Origin: an uncultured Apibacter sp.
Lineage (GTDB): Bacteria; Bacteroidota; Bacteroidia; Flavobacteriales; Weeksellaceae
Reading direction: 5' to 3'
NCBI GenBank assembly: GCA_945280365.1
Contig: CALYQD010000009.1
Coordinates: forward strand, 37,510-101,509
DNA length: 64,000 bases
Shown here: positions 38,378 to 46,432 of the stretch, piece after piece
Layout: every line of letters begins with the position of its first letter
Position numbering within the stretch: the stretch's first letter is position 1
Translations under genes and position numbers: made by a program
The notes under the pieces: generated by a model
The model's database searches: none
What the model saw: only the letters and a program-made list of their open reading frames with translations
What the model was told of the DNA's origin: nothing

Positions 38378-39006
38378 ACAATATAAAATGTGGTATTAGT
38401 AAACATGATATTTAATTGCTGTAAGATATAATCTAAATGACGATTCCTCAGTTCATTTCCAATATTCATAATACTTGAATAATCTAATTGAAAACCTCCG
38501 TTTAGTCTATAATTTGTACTATATTCATCACTATGTGAAAATACATTACCAATAGCATGCCCAAATTCATGAGCTATCGGGTATTGTCTGTATTTCCGTC
38601 CATTTTTATGACGCACAACTATTTTGGTATCTTCAGTATCTAGGCTTATCACTCTATTTGTCCAATCTACATAACTTAATTTAAATCCTCCAGGGATAAT
38701 TTTAGTAACATTTACTTTCCAATGCGGAGATATTAATACCCATTTAATGTCAAAATTTACTGTAAAAGTAGAGTTTTTATGTTTTAATGCAAAAGTAGAA
38801 GTTCCCCTTACTTTTAATTTGAAGTGTCCACCCCATTTCTTCCAGATTAAACTATCTGCCATTTCATGGAATTTTCTCTTTTCGGTTAAAGTCCAAGAGG
38901 TTAATCTGGTAATCCAGTTATATTCCCATCTTTCCTGAATCAGAATAATATTTCTATTTTCCTCAATAAAAATATCCATTCTATCTGTTTGTTTTATATT
39001 TGACAT
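38374..39006 (-). CDS. Metzincin-like zinc metallopeptidase, candidate effector
   Basis: 210 residues from the ATG at 39006 (MSNIKQTDRMDIFIEENRN); a TTG two codons upstream is not needed. The zinc-binding motif is YPIAHEFGHAIGNVFSHSDEY (HExxHxxG with a following His/Asp), near residue 137, and SSIMNIGNELR may supply the Met-turn (SxM). No signal peptide is seen. An unexported metallopeptidase coupled to a lipoprotein, lying on an island with type VI-like effectors, suggests a secreted antibacterial effector. That role is inference; a non-toxin peptidase is possible. Confidence 0.65.
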   Translation of the reverse strand: MSNIKQTDRMDIFIEENRNIILIQERWEYNWITRLTSWTLTEKRKFHEMADSLIWKKWGGHFKLKVRGTSTFALKHKNSTFTVNFDIKWVLISPHWKVNVTKIIPGGFKLSYVDWTNRVISLDTEDTKIVVRHKNGRKYRQYPIAHEFGHAIGNVFSHSDEYSTNYRLNGGFQLDYSSIMNIGNELRNRHLDYILQQLNIMFTNTTFYIV

Positions 39007-39207
39007 AAGCAACTAAAAAATTAAAGAAAAGTAAAAATGTTATCTTTAACAAAGGTATTTATTTTATCTAACATAAAATAAATTAATTAATGATAAATTT
39101 ATCTCTGATTAACCCCTTGTATATAGGGTTAAATAAGGTGAAAATTTGTATTACCTTTAATATATTTAGATTAACAAGCTGGTTAATAATTGATTATTTG
39201 ATTATTC

Positions 39208-39903
39208 TGCAATTTTTTTGTATATTTAAAAGAGTAAAACCTCATCCTCTTTAAGGATTTAGGTTTGTATAATAAAAAAACACTAAAATATCAAGAATTT
39301 CCAGTTTCCCAACTTTATTGGATGAATGTAAAAACATAGATATTACTTTTTTAAAGAAAAACGGATATTTATCTTTAAATACTTCACTAAGCGGAGCGAT
39401 ACGATGGAGCAGGAATGGGTTTAATAGTGATTCTGTTTCCATAGTTTCTTATATATATGGTGAAAACCTTATATAAAACTTTCCTATGTCTAAAAGCAAA
39501 CGGAAAAGGTGGAATATAAAATATATCTAAGTTCTAAACCTTCAAATTTAGAAAAAGGTAATGTTTGGTATTTTATATGTCCGGCAACTCATAAGTTTTG
39601 TAGAAAATTATATGATGTAGGAAGGTATTTTGTACACAGAGAAGACTTACCGAATGCTTATTATGAAAAACAAACACTTTCACAAAAGAACAGAGATTTA
39701 TAAAAGATGTTTGAAAAGGTTTTTACTGAAAAGATTTATGATGAATATTACAAAAAATACAGAGAGAAACATTATCAGGGAAAGCTAACTAAAAAAGAAA
39801 GTATTTTATGAAGAAAAATAGATATTGCAGAAAGTATTTTATGAAGAAAAATAGATATTGCAGAGAGTTATCCGCCTGGTACGTATGAAAAGTTATTATG
39901 TAA
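39208..39903 (+). pseudogene. Remnant of a Bacteroidota island-associated hypothetical gene (copy 1)
   Basis: Frame-broken protein, pieces of which read FLKKNGYLSLNTSLSGAIRW, then NLEKGNVWYFICPATHKFCR, then VGRYFVHREDLPNAYYEKQT and KIYDEYYKKYREKHYQGKL. The CPxTxKxCRKLY segment could bind zinc. From memory, this family of unknown function often sits near integrases in Flavobacteriia. A second diverged copy lies inverted at 56735-57395, so the two bracket the effector region. Confidence 0.6.
39798..39863 (+). repeat. 33-bp tandem duplication
   Basis: The unit beginning AAAGTATTTTATGAAG occurs at 39798 and again at 39831, near the 3' end of remnant copy 1; the inverted copy at 56.7 kb does not have the duplication. 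Confidence 0.8.
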
Positions 39904-39998
39904 TTAATAAAAAATCAATTCGTTGTCTAAATGTTGTCTAAAAATAAAAAACCTGTATTTTAAAATATGGGGTTTCAATGATTTGAGTTTTTTAAAAG

Positions 39999-40036
39999 TG
40001 GTCCCACCTGGGCTCGAACCAGGGACCATCTGATTA
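39999..40036 (-). tRNA. tRNA 3' fragment (partial; probable attachment-site scar)
   Basis: On the minus strand it reads AATCAGATGGTCCC, then a T arm CCTGG-TTCGAGC-CCAGG, acceptor strand TGGGACC and discriminator A. There is no 5' half, so it is not a functional tRNA. The AATCAG part would close an anticodon stem; the isoacceptor is uncertain (possibly Thr). Such 3' fragments are left by elements that integrate in tRNA genes. Confidence 0.6.
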
Positions 40037-40181
40037 TACAAGTTGTTTGTAATCAATAAATTATATCAATATAAATCTTATGAAACCTTAAATATTAATT
40101 ATGTCTACCTTATCCTGCACCTTTATATTTATATTTGTCCAACTATATATAATACTGGACACAGGACAGATCTGTTCCTGT

Positions 40182-40322
40182 TCAAGAAATGAGTATCTTA
40201 GAATCATAGCATATAATAAAAGGCTTTGATGGCAATAAGTGGATAAAAATGTACAGACAGAAAAACACAAAAGGAAATCTCTATTCCCCTTATGCCTAAA
40301 AGTACTAACATAATAAAGAAAT
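40182..40322 (+). pseudogene. Integrase fragment (catalytic-domain piece)
   Basis: Matches the integrase at 34717-34857 almost base for base over about 140 bp (aligned block encodes EMSILES, then KGFDGNKWIKMYRQKNT and LPKSTNIIKK), with two frame breaks. It is fused directly to the DUF3871 remnant at about 40323. Confidence 0.78.
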
Positions 40323-41100
40323 CAATATCCGAAAATAATTTATTTAATAATGCTACATTAAGTATTAATAATCTAATTTCTCAAAATAAACAGCTCAAAC
40401 AATTTATAGTATCCAATAAAGAAGAGGTAAACTTTTTTTATCTGAAAAATGATCGTATTGTTCCTTATTATCCAAAGATAATGATAGGACTATTGCTCAT
40501 CAGGAACTTATAGAAATCTCTCAAGATTGTATAAGTAAGATATTTCCTCATCATAGTTTGGATATTCCTGAGATTCGGGTATTTCTCTCTCATCAGATTA
40601 AAAGAAGTATACCAGAACCCATTCATAAAAATGCTAAGGATTTATTAAATCATGAGAAAATCATTTATTATGTAAGGATGTCTTTTATTATCAGGATTAT
40701 TCTACAGATATTAAAAAAGTATGAAGCAGAGAAACATCTCAATTAGATGAAACAATTGCTTGAATATAGTTTAACGGAACAGCAGTTTGCTCAACTATTG
40801 GGAAAAGCAAGATTATATCAACATTTACCTAAAAAAGAAAAAGAGAACTTATAAATTCCTGAATTGATTTTTAATGATAGTCAGTTTTCTACTATTGCAA
40901 AAGATTATTATCAGGAAGAGAGTTTTTGCAGGAATGAGGATAACAGTATCAATTTATGGAAAGTATATAATCTGTTTACTCAGTCTAACAAGAGCAGTTA
41001 TATTGATACTTTCCTGAATAGGACTGTAAATGCACTGGATTTTACTCAAAATATTCAAAAGACAATGGTAGATAAATCCTATCATTGGTTTTTGGGTTAG
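40323..41100 (+). pseudogene. DUF3871-family gene, broken by frameshift, deletion and stops
   Basis: Pieces in order: FLKNDRIVPYYPKIMIG-type N-terminus, then HHSLDIPEIRVFLSHQIKRS and DLLNHEKIIYYVRMSF, an apparent internal deletion, and then MKQLLEYSLTEQQFAQLLGK, ELIFNDSQFSTIAKDYYQEE and LWKVYNLFTQSNKSSYIDTF. I recognise these as DUF3871, a protein carried by Bacteroidota integrative elements. Stops at 40511, 40744 and 40852 and a frame change make it a pseudogene. Confidence 0.78.
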
Positions 41101-41107
41101 TTAGATT

Positions 41108-41135
41108 GCCCTACCTCTTTTTAATAGGGTAGGGC
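41108..41135. terminator. Hairpin terminator
   Basis: GCCCTACC and GGGTAGGGC pair across a T-rich loop; located between the DUF3871 remnant (+) and the small Pro-rich gene (-). Confidence 0.6.
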
Positions 41136-41140
41136 TTAGT

Positions 41141-41266
41141 TTATTTCTTTTTTGGAGGTGTTGGAGGCGGAGTATTATAACGAGGCATACTATTACTTTT
41201 TGGTATAGGATTGTTGTTAGGATTGTTTTTTGGTGTTCCTTGTGGAGTATTATTTTTTTTTGACAC
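41141..41266 (-). CDS. 41-residue proline-rich microprotein downstream of SLATT-like gene
   Basis: GTG-started ORF beginning 4 bp after the stop of the SLATT-like gene and ending before a terminator hairpin. It is almost wholly Asn/Pro/Lys: KKNNTPQGTPKNNPNN near the N-terminus and NTPPPTPPKKK at the end. No domain. The short spacing and matching strand argue that it is a genuine co-translated tail gene; a non-coding reading is possible. Confidence 0.5.
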   Translation of the reverse strand: MSKKNNTPQGTPKNNPNNNPIPKSNSMPRYNTPPPTPPKKK

Positions 41267-41270
41267 AATT

Positions 41271-41768
41271 CTATTGTTTATTATAGAAAGTTTGTTCAAA
41301 ATATGAATCAGAACTTTCTTTTGCTTTATTAATTAACTTTTTTGGTTTACTTTTTAAAACATTATTTACTAAGGAATTAATTGTTAATTCTGTTTTTTTT
41401 ATATAATAAAACTCTTTAGTAGCTTTTTCTTCATTTATAATTTCATTTTCGAATGTATACCATAATTTCTCTAATTTGTTATAATAATCTTCATAAAAAT
41501 TATGTATACTGTCTAAATCTTTTATTTCTTTTTCAGTAGGTATTAGATGAGGTTGTATTAACTTTAACAATGAAACTATAGCAATAATAATACAAGCAAT
41601 AACAGGCATATAATCCCAAAATTTCCAACCCATTATTCCAGCTGATGAAAAAAGCAAAGTAAAAATATTAAAAATTTTTAGCTTAAGATTTTGATGATCA
41701 ATATACAAGCATATATATTCTATATTATGTTTAGATTGTGTTAACTCAGACCAAATTCTATTACGCAT
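41271..41768 (-). CDS. SLATT-like two-helix membrane protein
   Basis: 165 residues. After an amphipathic N-terminus (HNIEYICLYIDHQNLKLKIFN) come two closely spaced membrane helices (about 33-50 and 54-70: IFTLLFSSAGIMGW; MPVIACIIIAIVSLLKLI), then a long charged helical tail. This is the layout of SLATT-domain proteins, predicted pore-type effectors in bacterial defence systems. No cyclase or SLOG sensor gene is next to it, so a defence role is only suggested. Single-operon partner: the Pro-rich microprotein. Confidence 0.6.
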   Translation of the reverse strand: MRNRIWSELTQSKHNIEYICLYIDHQNLKLKIFNIFTLLFSSAGIMGWKFWDYMPVIACIIIAIVSLLKLIQPHLIPTEKEIKDLDSIHNFYEDYYNKLEKLWYTFENEIINEEKATKEFYYIKKTELTINSLVNNVLKSKPKKLINKAKESSDSYFEQTFYNKQ

Positions 41769-41798
41769 AAATAAATATAATATTAAAAATTTAATAAT

Positions 41799-41827
41799 TA
41801 GGCTATTCTTTTATAATAGCCTAATTA
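41799..41827 (-). terminator. Terminator after the KTSC-like gene
   Basis: ATTAGGCTATT and AATAGCCTAAT form an 11-bp stem with a 7-base loop, just downstream of the minus-strand KTSC gene. Confidence 0.65.
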
Positions 41828-41831
41828 ATTG

Positions 41832-42059
41832 TCATCTTAATTTTCGTGAGTAATTGTATTTAACATACCTATTAATAAAACTGTTTAATCCTTGTCCATT
41901 AATAGCTAATTGTTTCATATTTTCTACATTTGTAGGGCCTGTAACTGAATAAGTATATTCATAGGCAGATGAATCTGAAAATTGAACAATAATGAAGTTG
42001 TTGCCTATTTCATAAGCTCTGACTCCTGATCTACCATTTCTGTTTCTATAATATTCCAT
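41832..42059 (-). CDS. KTSC-domain-like small protein
   Basis: 75 residues. RNRNGRSGVRAYEIGNNFII, VQFSDSSAYEYTYS and INRYVKYNYSRKLR match the small KTSC-type family of unknown function that occurs on many mobile elements. Stands with other small genes on the minus strand, each with its own terminator. Confidence 0.7.
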   Translation of the reverse strand: MEYYRNRNGRSGVRAYEIGNNFIIVQFSDSSAYEYTYSVTGPTNVENMKQLAINGQGLNSFINRYVKYNYSRKLR

Positions 42060-42094
42060 ATTATTTAAATTAATTTATTTAAAGTTTAGTTAAT

Positions 42095-42130
42095 GAAGTA
42101 TTGGCTACTATTATTCACCAATACTTTTGT
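42095..42130 (-). terminator. Terminator after the 51-residue gene
   Basis: AAGTATTGG and CCAATACTT pair around a 13-base loop, followed on the minus strand by AT-rich sequence. Confidence 0.5.
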
Positions 42131-42139
42131 TTTTATTAG

Positions 42140-42295
42140 TTATGCTTTTAAAACTAATATCCATCTTGCTGAATGCCCACCACCTTTACTACAAGGAGGG
42201 AAAGTTTCACCTTTGGATAGTGGAATAGTATTATCTGGATGTTCAGAACATTTATAAACTCCACTAACTGGACATTTTTGACCTGTAGTATACAT
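42140..42295 (-). CDS. YjzC-like 51-residue protein
   Basis: Too short for routine ORF calling. Reads MYTTGQKCPVSGVYKC, then NTIPLSKGETFPPCSKGGGH and SARWILV. The TGQxxPxSGxYxC start and the IPLSKGExFPPC motif match a widespread small family (YjzC-like, possible zinc ribbon: Cys at 8, 16 and 35). Function unknown. Confidence 0.65.
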   Translation of the reverse strand: MYTTGQKCPVSGVYKCSEHPDNTIPLSKGETFPPCSKGGGHSARWILVLKA

Positions 42296-42446
42296 AATCA
42301 AAAATTTATATTAAACAATGTGGAAAGACTTTAAGGTATAACTTAAATATTAGAAATATTAATTAACTTTGCAGTACCAAAACAAGGTGTTAAATACATC
42401 TTAATATATAAGAGCCTTGTAGTCCTTTCCTATAACTACTTGGCTT

Positions 42447-42833
42447 TTATTTTTGTTTTTTTATAATTCTTTTCTTTAATTTATATACAATTAAATCTTC
42501 ATTATCCATTTTATATATATCAAAAATATATGTTTTTGCATCATCTGTATAATCTATTTTTAAATCAGATAAAAAATTTTTAGCTTTTATATAATAATAC
42601 TCTCCTGCTTTACTTATATTAAATGAAAATTCATCTGACTCTTTATTTAATACCATGTATATGTTTTCATCAGTTTCATCTTCTTTGTTAAATGCGAATT
42701 TACAATATCTATAATTTTCTACATTTAATAATTCAATCGCTGATTTTGAGAATCCTAGTCTCCCTGATTTGTGAACTGTTAATTTAGCGGTTCCTTCCCC
42801 TTCTCTAGGTGTAACAAAATTCAAGTTTAGCAT
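42447..42833 (-). CDS. Hypothetical protein
   Basis: 128 residues. Begins MLNLNFVTPREGEGTAKLTV, then HKSGRLGFSKSAIELL. The first half resembles the start of small beta-rich proteins that follow the pattern of DNA-mimic or phage-like cargo, but I do not recognise a family. Candidate TAnnTTTG element (TATATTTG, 42853-42860, minus) lies 20 bp upstream. Monocistronic. Confidence 0.6.
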   Translation of the reverse strand: MLNLNFVTPREGEGTAKLTVHKSGRLGFSKSAIELLNVENYRYCKFAFNKEDETDENIYMVLNKESDEFSFNISKAGEYYYIKAKNFLSDLKIDYTDDAKTYIFDIYKMDNEDLIVYKLKKRIIKKQK

Positions 42834-43672
42834 TTTGTGTAATTATTTTCTACAAATATACATATTATATTTTATGTTGTATTTATTTTTTTTTAAACAA
42901 CAATATGTTAATAAATATTTTTTTTTATTTTTAAATAAATAATTGTATACAACTATATATAAGTTTATTTGTTTGTTTATTTGTTTGTAATTTTAATTTG
43001 ATGTTGGTAAATATTTATAATCAACAATTTAAAAAAATCTAATTTTTTTTATATTCTAAAAAATAAATGTGTTAGACTCCCTATATAAATACCCCCACCA
43101 ATTTTCAGAAAGAAAATATCCCGCCACCTTTCTCTTGGAAAAATAAATTCTCCGAGAGTAATTATAAGGTAAATAAAAACAAGTGTGTTGATTCAGTTTA
43201 TTACATGTAATTGTTAGGTAAACAAAATATAATGATATGTATATTATAATAATATTGTTTTTGATATATGTTTAGTATTGAAGAAACAATGTTGATGATT
43301 GCAATGTAAGTAACGATGCAGATATGTTACTATTGCAAATAAACCGACAATAACATTAATGCAGTTTGCTGATATTATTATAATACTGTAAGTGTTGATA
43401 TTACCATCAATGCAATAAATTTAGTATTGTAAATATTCCAACAATTCAAATGCTGATACACCAAATGAAAATGCTACTGTCATTATTATCTTGGTGGTAC
43501 TGTATAATTCTTCAGTTATCAATTAAAAACCTTCACTGATTCCCAGTAGCAATTAAAATTTCAAGTACAAAACACACATTTTACCTGCATTAAGATTCAA
43601 GGTGATAGCTGTAATCTTCTGTATGGGGATAATGTTTCGTATCAATATATCTAACCCAAAAAACATAAACCA
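42834..43672. other. Gene-free AT-rich stretch, possibly decayed
   Basis: 839 bp. From about 43280 to 43470 it has many repeated short words (for example GATATTA, TATTGCAAAT, AATGCAAT-like) and stops in every frame, and I see no recognisable remnant. A CCCGCCACCTTTCTC stretch near 43120 recalls CCCCGCCACTTTTATA near 56575, the corresponding outer side of the opposite effector module; this may be a weak trace of shared ancestry. No RNA gene or CRISPR repeats. Confidence 0.5.
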
Positions 43673-44086
43673 ATGGTAACAATTATCAACTACAAAGAAA
43701 GAAGAAAGGAATACGGAACTTCCTTTTTTGTATTAGAAATCTCTGGTGGCATTGAAATGATAGAATCTAAACAGACAGGAAATTATTATGCTACTAACAA
43801 AAGGGCATTTATTCCCTCTACTTTTGATGAAATCACCTGCCAATCCCTTTTAGAAACACAAATGCCTTGTACTATCATCAAGCAGGAATGTGAACCTTAT
43901 GAATATACAGTCAAAGATACCGGAGAAGTACTTCTTCTTGCTCACAGGTTTGTTTATACACCTGATGAAGATTCTCTTGTACCACCAAAGGTAATAAGGG
44001 GGAATAATGAAAATAAACCCAATTATGCACAAAGGGAACTGGCAGAGAATCATTCCTTTTCCCTGAATGAAGGAGTAGCCGTTTAA
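43673..44086 (+). CDS. Hypothetical island protein upstream of RadC-like gene
   Basis: 137 residues. MVTIINYKERRKEYGTSFFV opens a fairly compact sequence with two half-similar beta-rich parts; GGIEMIESKQTGNYYATNKR and VKDTGEVLLLAHRFVYTPDE are landmarks. I have seen this kind of protein in Bacteroidota conjugative islands but can name no family. An 81-bp gap holding a hairpin separates it from the radC-like gene. Confidence 0.6.
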   Translation: MVTIINYKERRKEYGTSFFVLEISGGIEMIESKQTGNYYATNKRAFIPSTFDEITCQSLLETQMPCTIIKQECEPYEYTVKDTGEVLLLAHRFVYTPDEDSLVPPKVIRGNNENKPNYAQRELAENHSFSLNEGVAV

Positions 44087-44093
44087 CCTTAAA

Positions 44094-44152
44094 ACATCCA
44101 TTTTTTGTATTGATGGTATTATAGAATACTGAGCAAAGAATGGATGTATTTT
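44094..44152 (+). terminator. Candidate terminator before radC-like gene
   Basis: ACATCCATT (44094-44102) and AATGGATGT (44139-44147) pair around a 36-base loop and are followed by ATTTTT. The long loop makes it weak. Confidence 0.4.
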
Positions 44153-44167
44153 TAATTGTAATTAAAT

Positions 44168-44605
44168 ATGAAAGTATCAGAAATCAAAGTATCTTATACT
44201 AATAAGAACCAGGAGAATATAAAAATAGAGAACAGTAATCAACTTTATGATTTAGCTTTATCCATTTGGAACAATAAAACCATTGAATTGCAGGAAGAGG
44301 TAAAAGTGTTGTATTTAAATAGAAACAATACTGTATTAGGATATTACAGTTTAGCTAAAGGAGGTATTTCTGCCTGTTTGGTAGATATACGAATTATATT
44401 AAGTGTTGCTTTAAAAGCCAATGCTTCTGCTATTGTAGTGATACATAATCATCCAAGTAGCAATCCTAATCCTTCTAAAAGTGACTGGAATTTAACCGAA
44501 AGAATACAAAATGCCTGTAAGCTACTAGATTTAGTATTTGTAGACCATTTAGTAATAACTAAAGAATCTTATTTTAGCTTTGCTGACAAAGGATTTTTCT
44601 TATAA
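44168..44605 (+). CDS. radC: JAB/MPN-domain protein, RadC-like
   Basis: 145 residues, only the C-terminal JAB half of RadC, as is usual for mobile-element copies. The JAMM metal motif is VVIHNHPSSNPNPSKSDWNL (HxH...PSxxD), with FVDHLVITKE following. No N-terminal HhH region. Such proteins are common cargo on Bacteroidota integrative elements; deubiquitinase-like or protease activity is predicted by fold, but the role is not known. Confidence 0.88.
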   Translation: MKVSEIKVSYTNKNQENIKIENSNQLYDLALSIWNNKTIELQEEVKVLYLNRNNTVLGYYSLAKGGISACLVDIRIILSVALKANASAIVVIHNHPSSNPNPSKSDWNLTERIQNACKLLDLVFVDHLVITKESYFSFADKGFFL

Positions 44606-44820
44606 CATCATCTAAATTGAATAAGAATTATATATAAAAAATTCTGAGTTTGTTTATATGCACAAATTTTCCAACTGCTATATATAGGATTACAGAAAAA
44701 GTGTGCATTAAATATCCTGCATATTTTAATTCAATTATCATATTTGATAATTTTTTTATCTTTTTTATTGCTGAGATTTTATTTTATCCTATCTTTATCA
44801 GAATCAGATAAAGGGTGAAT

Positions 44821-45738
44821 ATGAAATATAAAACCTATAAAATCCAAAAAGGAGATACATTAGAAAGTATATCTAAAAAGCTGGATATTTCCCTTTTTGA
44901 GCTTAGAGATTTTCATAATAACCATTGTGAGCTGGATAACCTTATTGCAGATAAACTTCCTTCCCATGTAAAAGAAATCCTTTACCTTCCTTCTTCTGAA
45001 ATTACCAGGCAGAATTTAACTGAACTTAAAAAAGAGAATTCTTTTTCCTTTGTTCTAAATCCTTCCTTACAAAAAACTACCTATCATGTATCGGTTACTT
45101 CTTATGAAGGCAGTAAAGAAAACTCTTTAAACTATACCACTCATATACAATGGTTGAAAAGAAACCTAGTTTTACTAACTAAAGAAGATTTTTTAATTAA
45201 CCATAAAGAACCCAGCTTAATGGCTGAAAGATTATCAGAAAAGCTAAATTCTGTACTTTATCCCTTAGAGTTATTTCTGGATGGTTCGGGTAAGATTTCA
45301 GGGATTAATAACTATTCTGAAATAAAAAGCAGATGGAATCTACTAAAAAAAGAAATCAGAGACTATTTTGCAGGAGAAGAACTGGAAAAATTCATACAGC
45401 TCAATGAATTGGTTATTTCTAAGGAAACAGATTTAGTAGAGCAGGTAAAAAAAGACTGGTTTTTGCATTCCTTCTTTAACGGAATTTACCAGAATTATAA
45501 ATTAGAGGAAAATTCTATTTCAGAAAGATTTTTTCCACTTATTCCCCCAATACCTCCTATAAAATATACTATTGAAACAGAAATAGAAAATCAAGAAGAA
45601 AAGCAGAAAATTAAACTTTCTTTTACAGGAACTATTTCTGATGCAAGAAACAGCACTGATTTGGAAAAGGAACATCACTATCCTTCCTTTTCAGAAGAAA
45701 CTTTAACTAATTCTTTGGAAGGTACATATAACTCTTAG
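44821..45738 (+). CDS. LysM-domain protein, amber-truncated, first gene of rightward effector module
   Basis: 305 residues from the ATG at 44821. LysM near the N-terminus (KTYKIQKGDTLESISKKLDI, then LFELRDFHN). The rest is helical and has no recognised domain. A TAG at 45736-45738 ends the frame, but the same frame stays open to a TAA at 45910-45912 (YILDYDHYKIDSLFLECNLL, then a Pro/Glu-rich tail), so the gene was originally about 363 residues. The truncated form may retain function. It is followed by the PAAR-like gene 19 bp after the extended stop, and type VI loci of this phylum carry such LysM proteins, probably to help load the effector. Confidence 0.75.
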   Translation: MKYKTYKIQKGDTLESISKKLDISLFELRDFHNNHCELDNLIADKLPSHVKEILYLPSSEITRQNLTELKKENSFSFVLNPSLQKTTYHVSVTSYEGSKENSLNYTTHIQWLKRNLVLLTKEDFLINHKEPSLMAERLSEKLNSVLYPLELFLDGSGKISGINNYSEIKSRWNLLKKEIRDYFAGEELEKFIQLNELVISKETDLVEQVKKDWFLHSFFNGIYQNYKLEENSISERFFPLIPPIPPIKYTIETEIENQEEKQKIKLSFTGTISDARNSTDLEKEHHYPSFSEETLTNSLEGTYNS

Positions 45739-45930
45739 TACATATTGGATTATGACCATTATAAAATAGATTCTTTATTTCTGGAGTGCAACCTGTTGTT
45801 AGAAAAAGAACAGAAAGTACAAGTGAGGGTTTTTCAGATACAAGAACCTGAACCAGAAATAAAATCTAATCCTGAACCAGATACTAACAGGAGATCATTT
45901 CTATTCGACTAATTTAAAAATAAAGAGAAG

Positions 45931-46428
45931 ATGGCAGAAAAATATATTGTAGTACAAGGAGCAACCTGTAAATGCCAGTTTGGGAATACTTCTGATGTAT
46001 TGTTGGTGAAAACCCATGCCCATGATTTTGCCAATGATTCTGAAGGTAAAGAAAAAGCTATTGCCACTACCAAAGAAATAGGTTCTTCTACTTTACAGAA
46101 TAATTCATTTGGCAGTTGTTCCAAATTAGGAAGTCCACCCCCTCCTTGCAAAGTAAATATTACCCAGTGGACAGGATTTTATGAAAAGGTTACTCTAAGC
46201 AATCAGGGAAAAGTATTACTGGAAGACAGTAAAGCTGTTTGTGCTGTAGCAGGAACTCCTTGTATTTCTATTACCCATCATGGGCAGATAGAAGAACCTT
46301 CTATGCAAAACTTTAAAAATGTAGATAGAAAAATACAAAGCCAGTTAAATCCTTTGATAGATATTCAGGATATGGAACAGACAGGAGATTATCTGGAAAA
46401 GCTCAAAACCTTGATAACCTTAGAATAA
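45931..46428 (+). CDS. PAAR-like protein (DUF4280)
   Basis: 165 residues. DUF4280 core: YIVVQGATCKCQFGNTSDVL, then SCSKLGSPPPPC, a Cys pair in AVCAVAGTPCISITHHGQIE. DUF4280 proteins are PAAR-like spike tips of type VI secretion systems, common in Bacteroidota. It probably caps the Hcp/VgrG spike and carries the next gene's product. 4 bp before the downstream effector, so they are translated together. Confidence 0.88.
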   Translation: MAEKYIVVQGATCKCQFGNTSDVLLVKTHAHDFANDSEGKEKAIATTKEIGSSTLQNNSFGSCSKLGSPPPPCKVNITQWTGFYEKVTLSNQGKVLLEDSKAVCAVAGTPCISITHHGQIEEPSMQNFKNVDRKIQSQLNPLIDIQDMEQTGDYLEKLKTLITLE

Positions 46429-46432
46429 AACT

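Noticed and set aside
43280..43470. CRISPR-like or iteron-like repeats
   Set aside because: Short words recur but with no constant repeat length or spacing, and no cas or rep gene is close.
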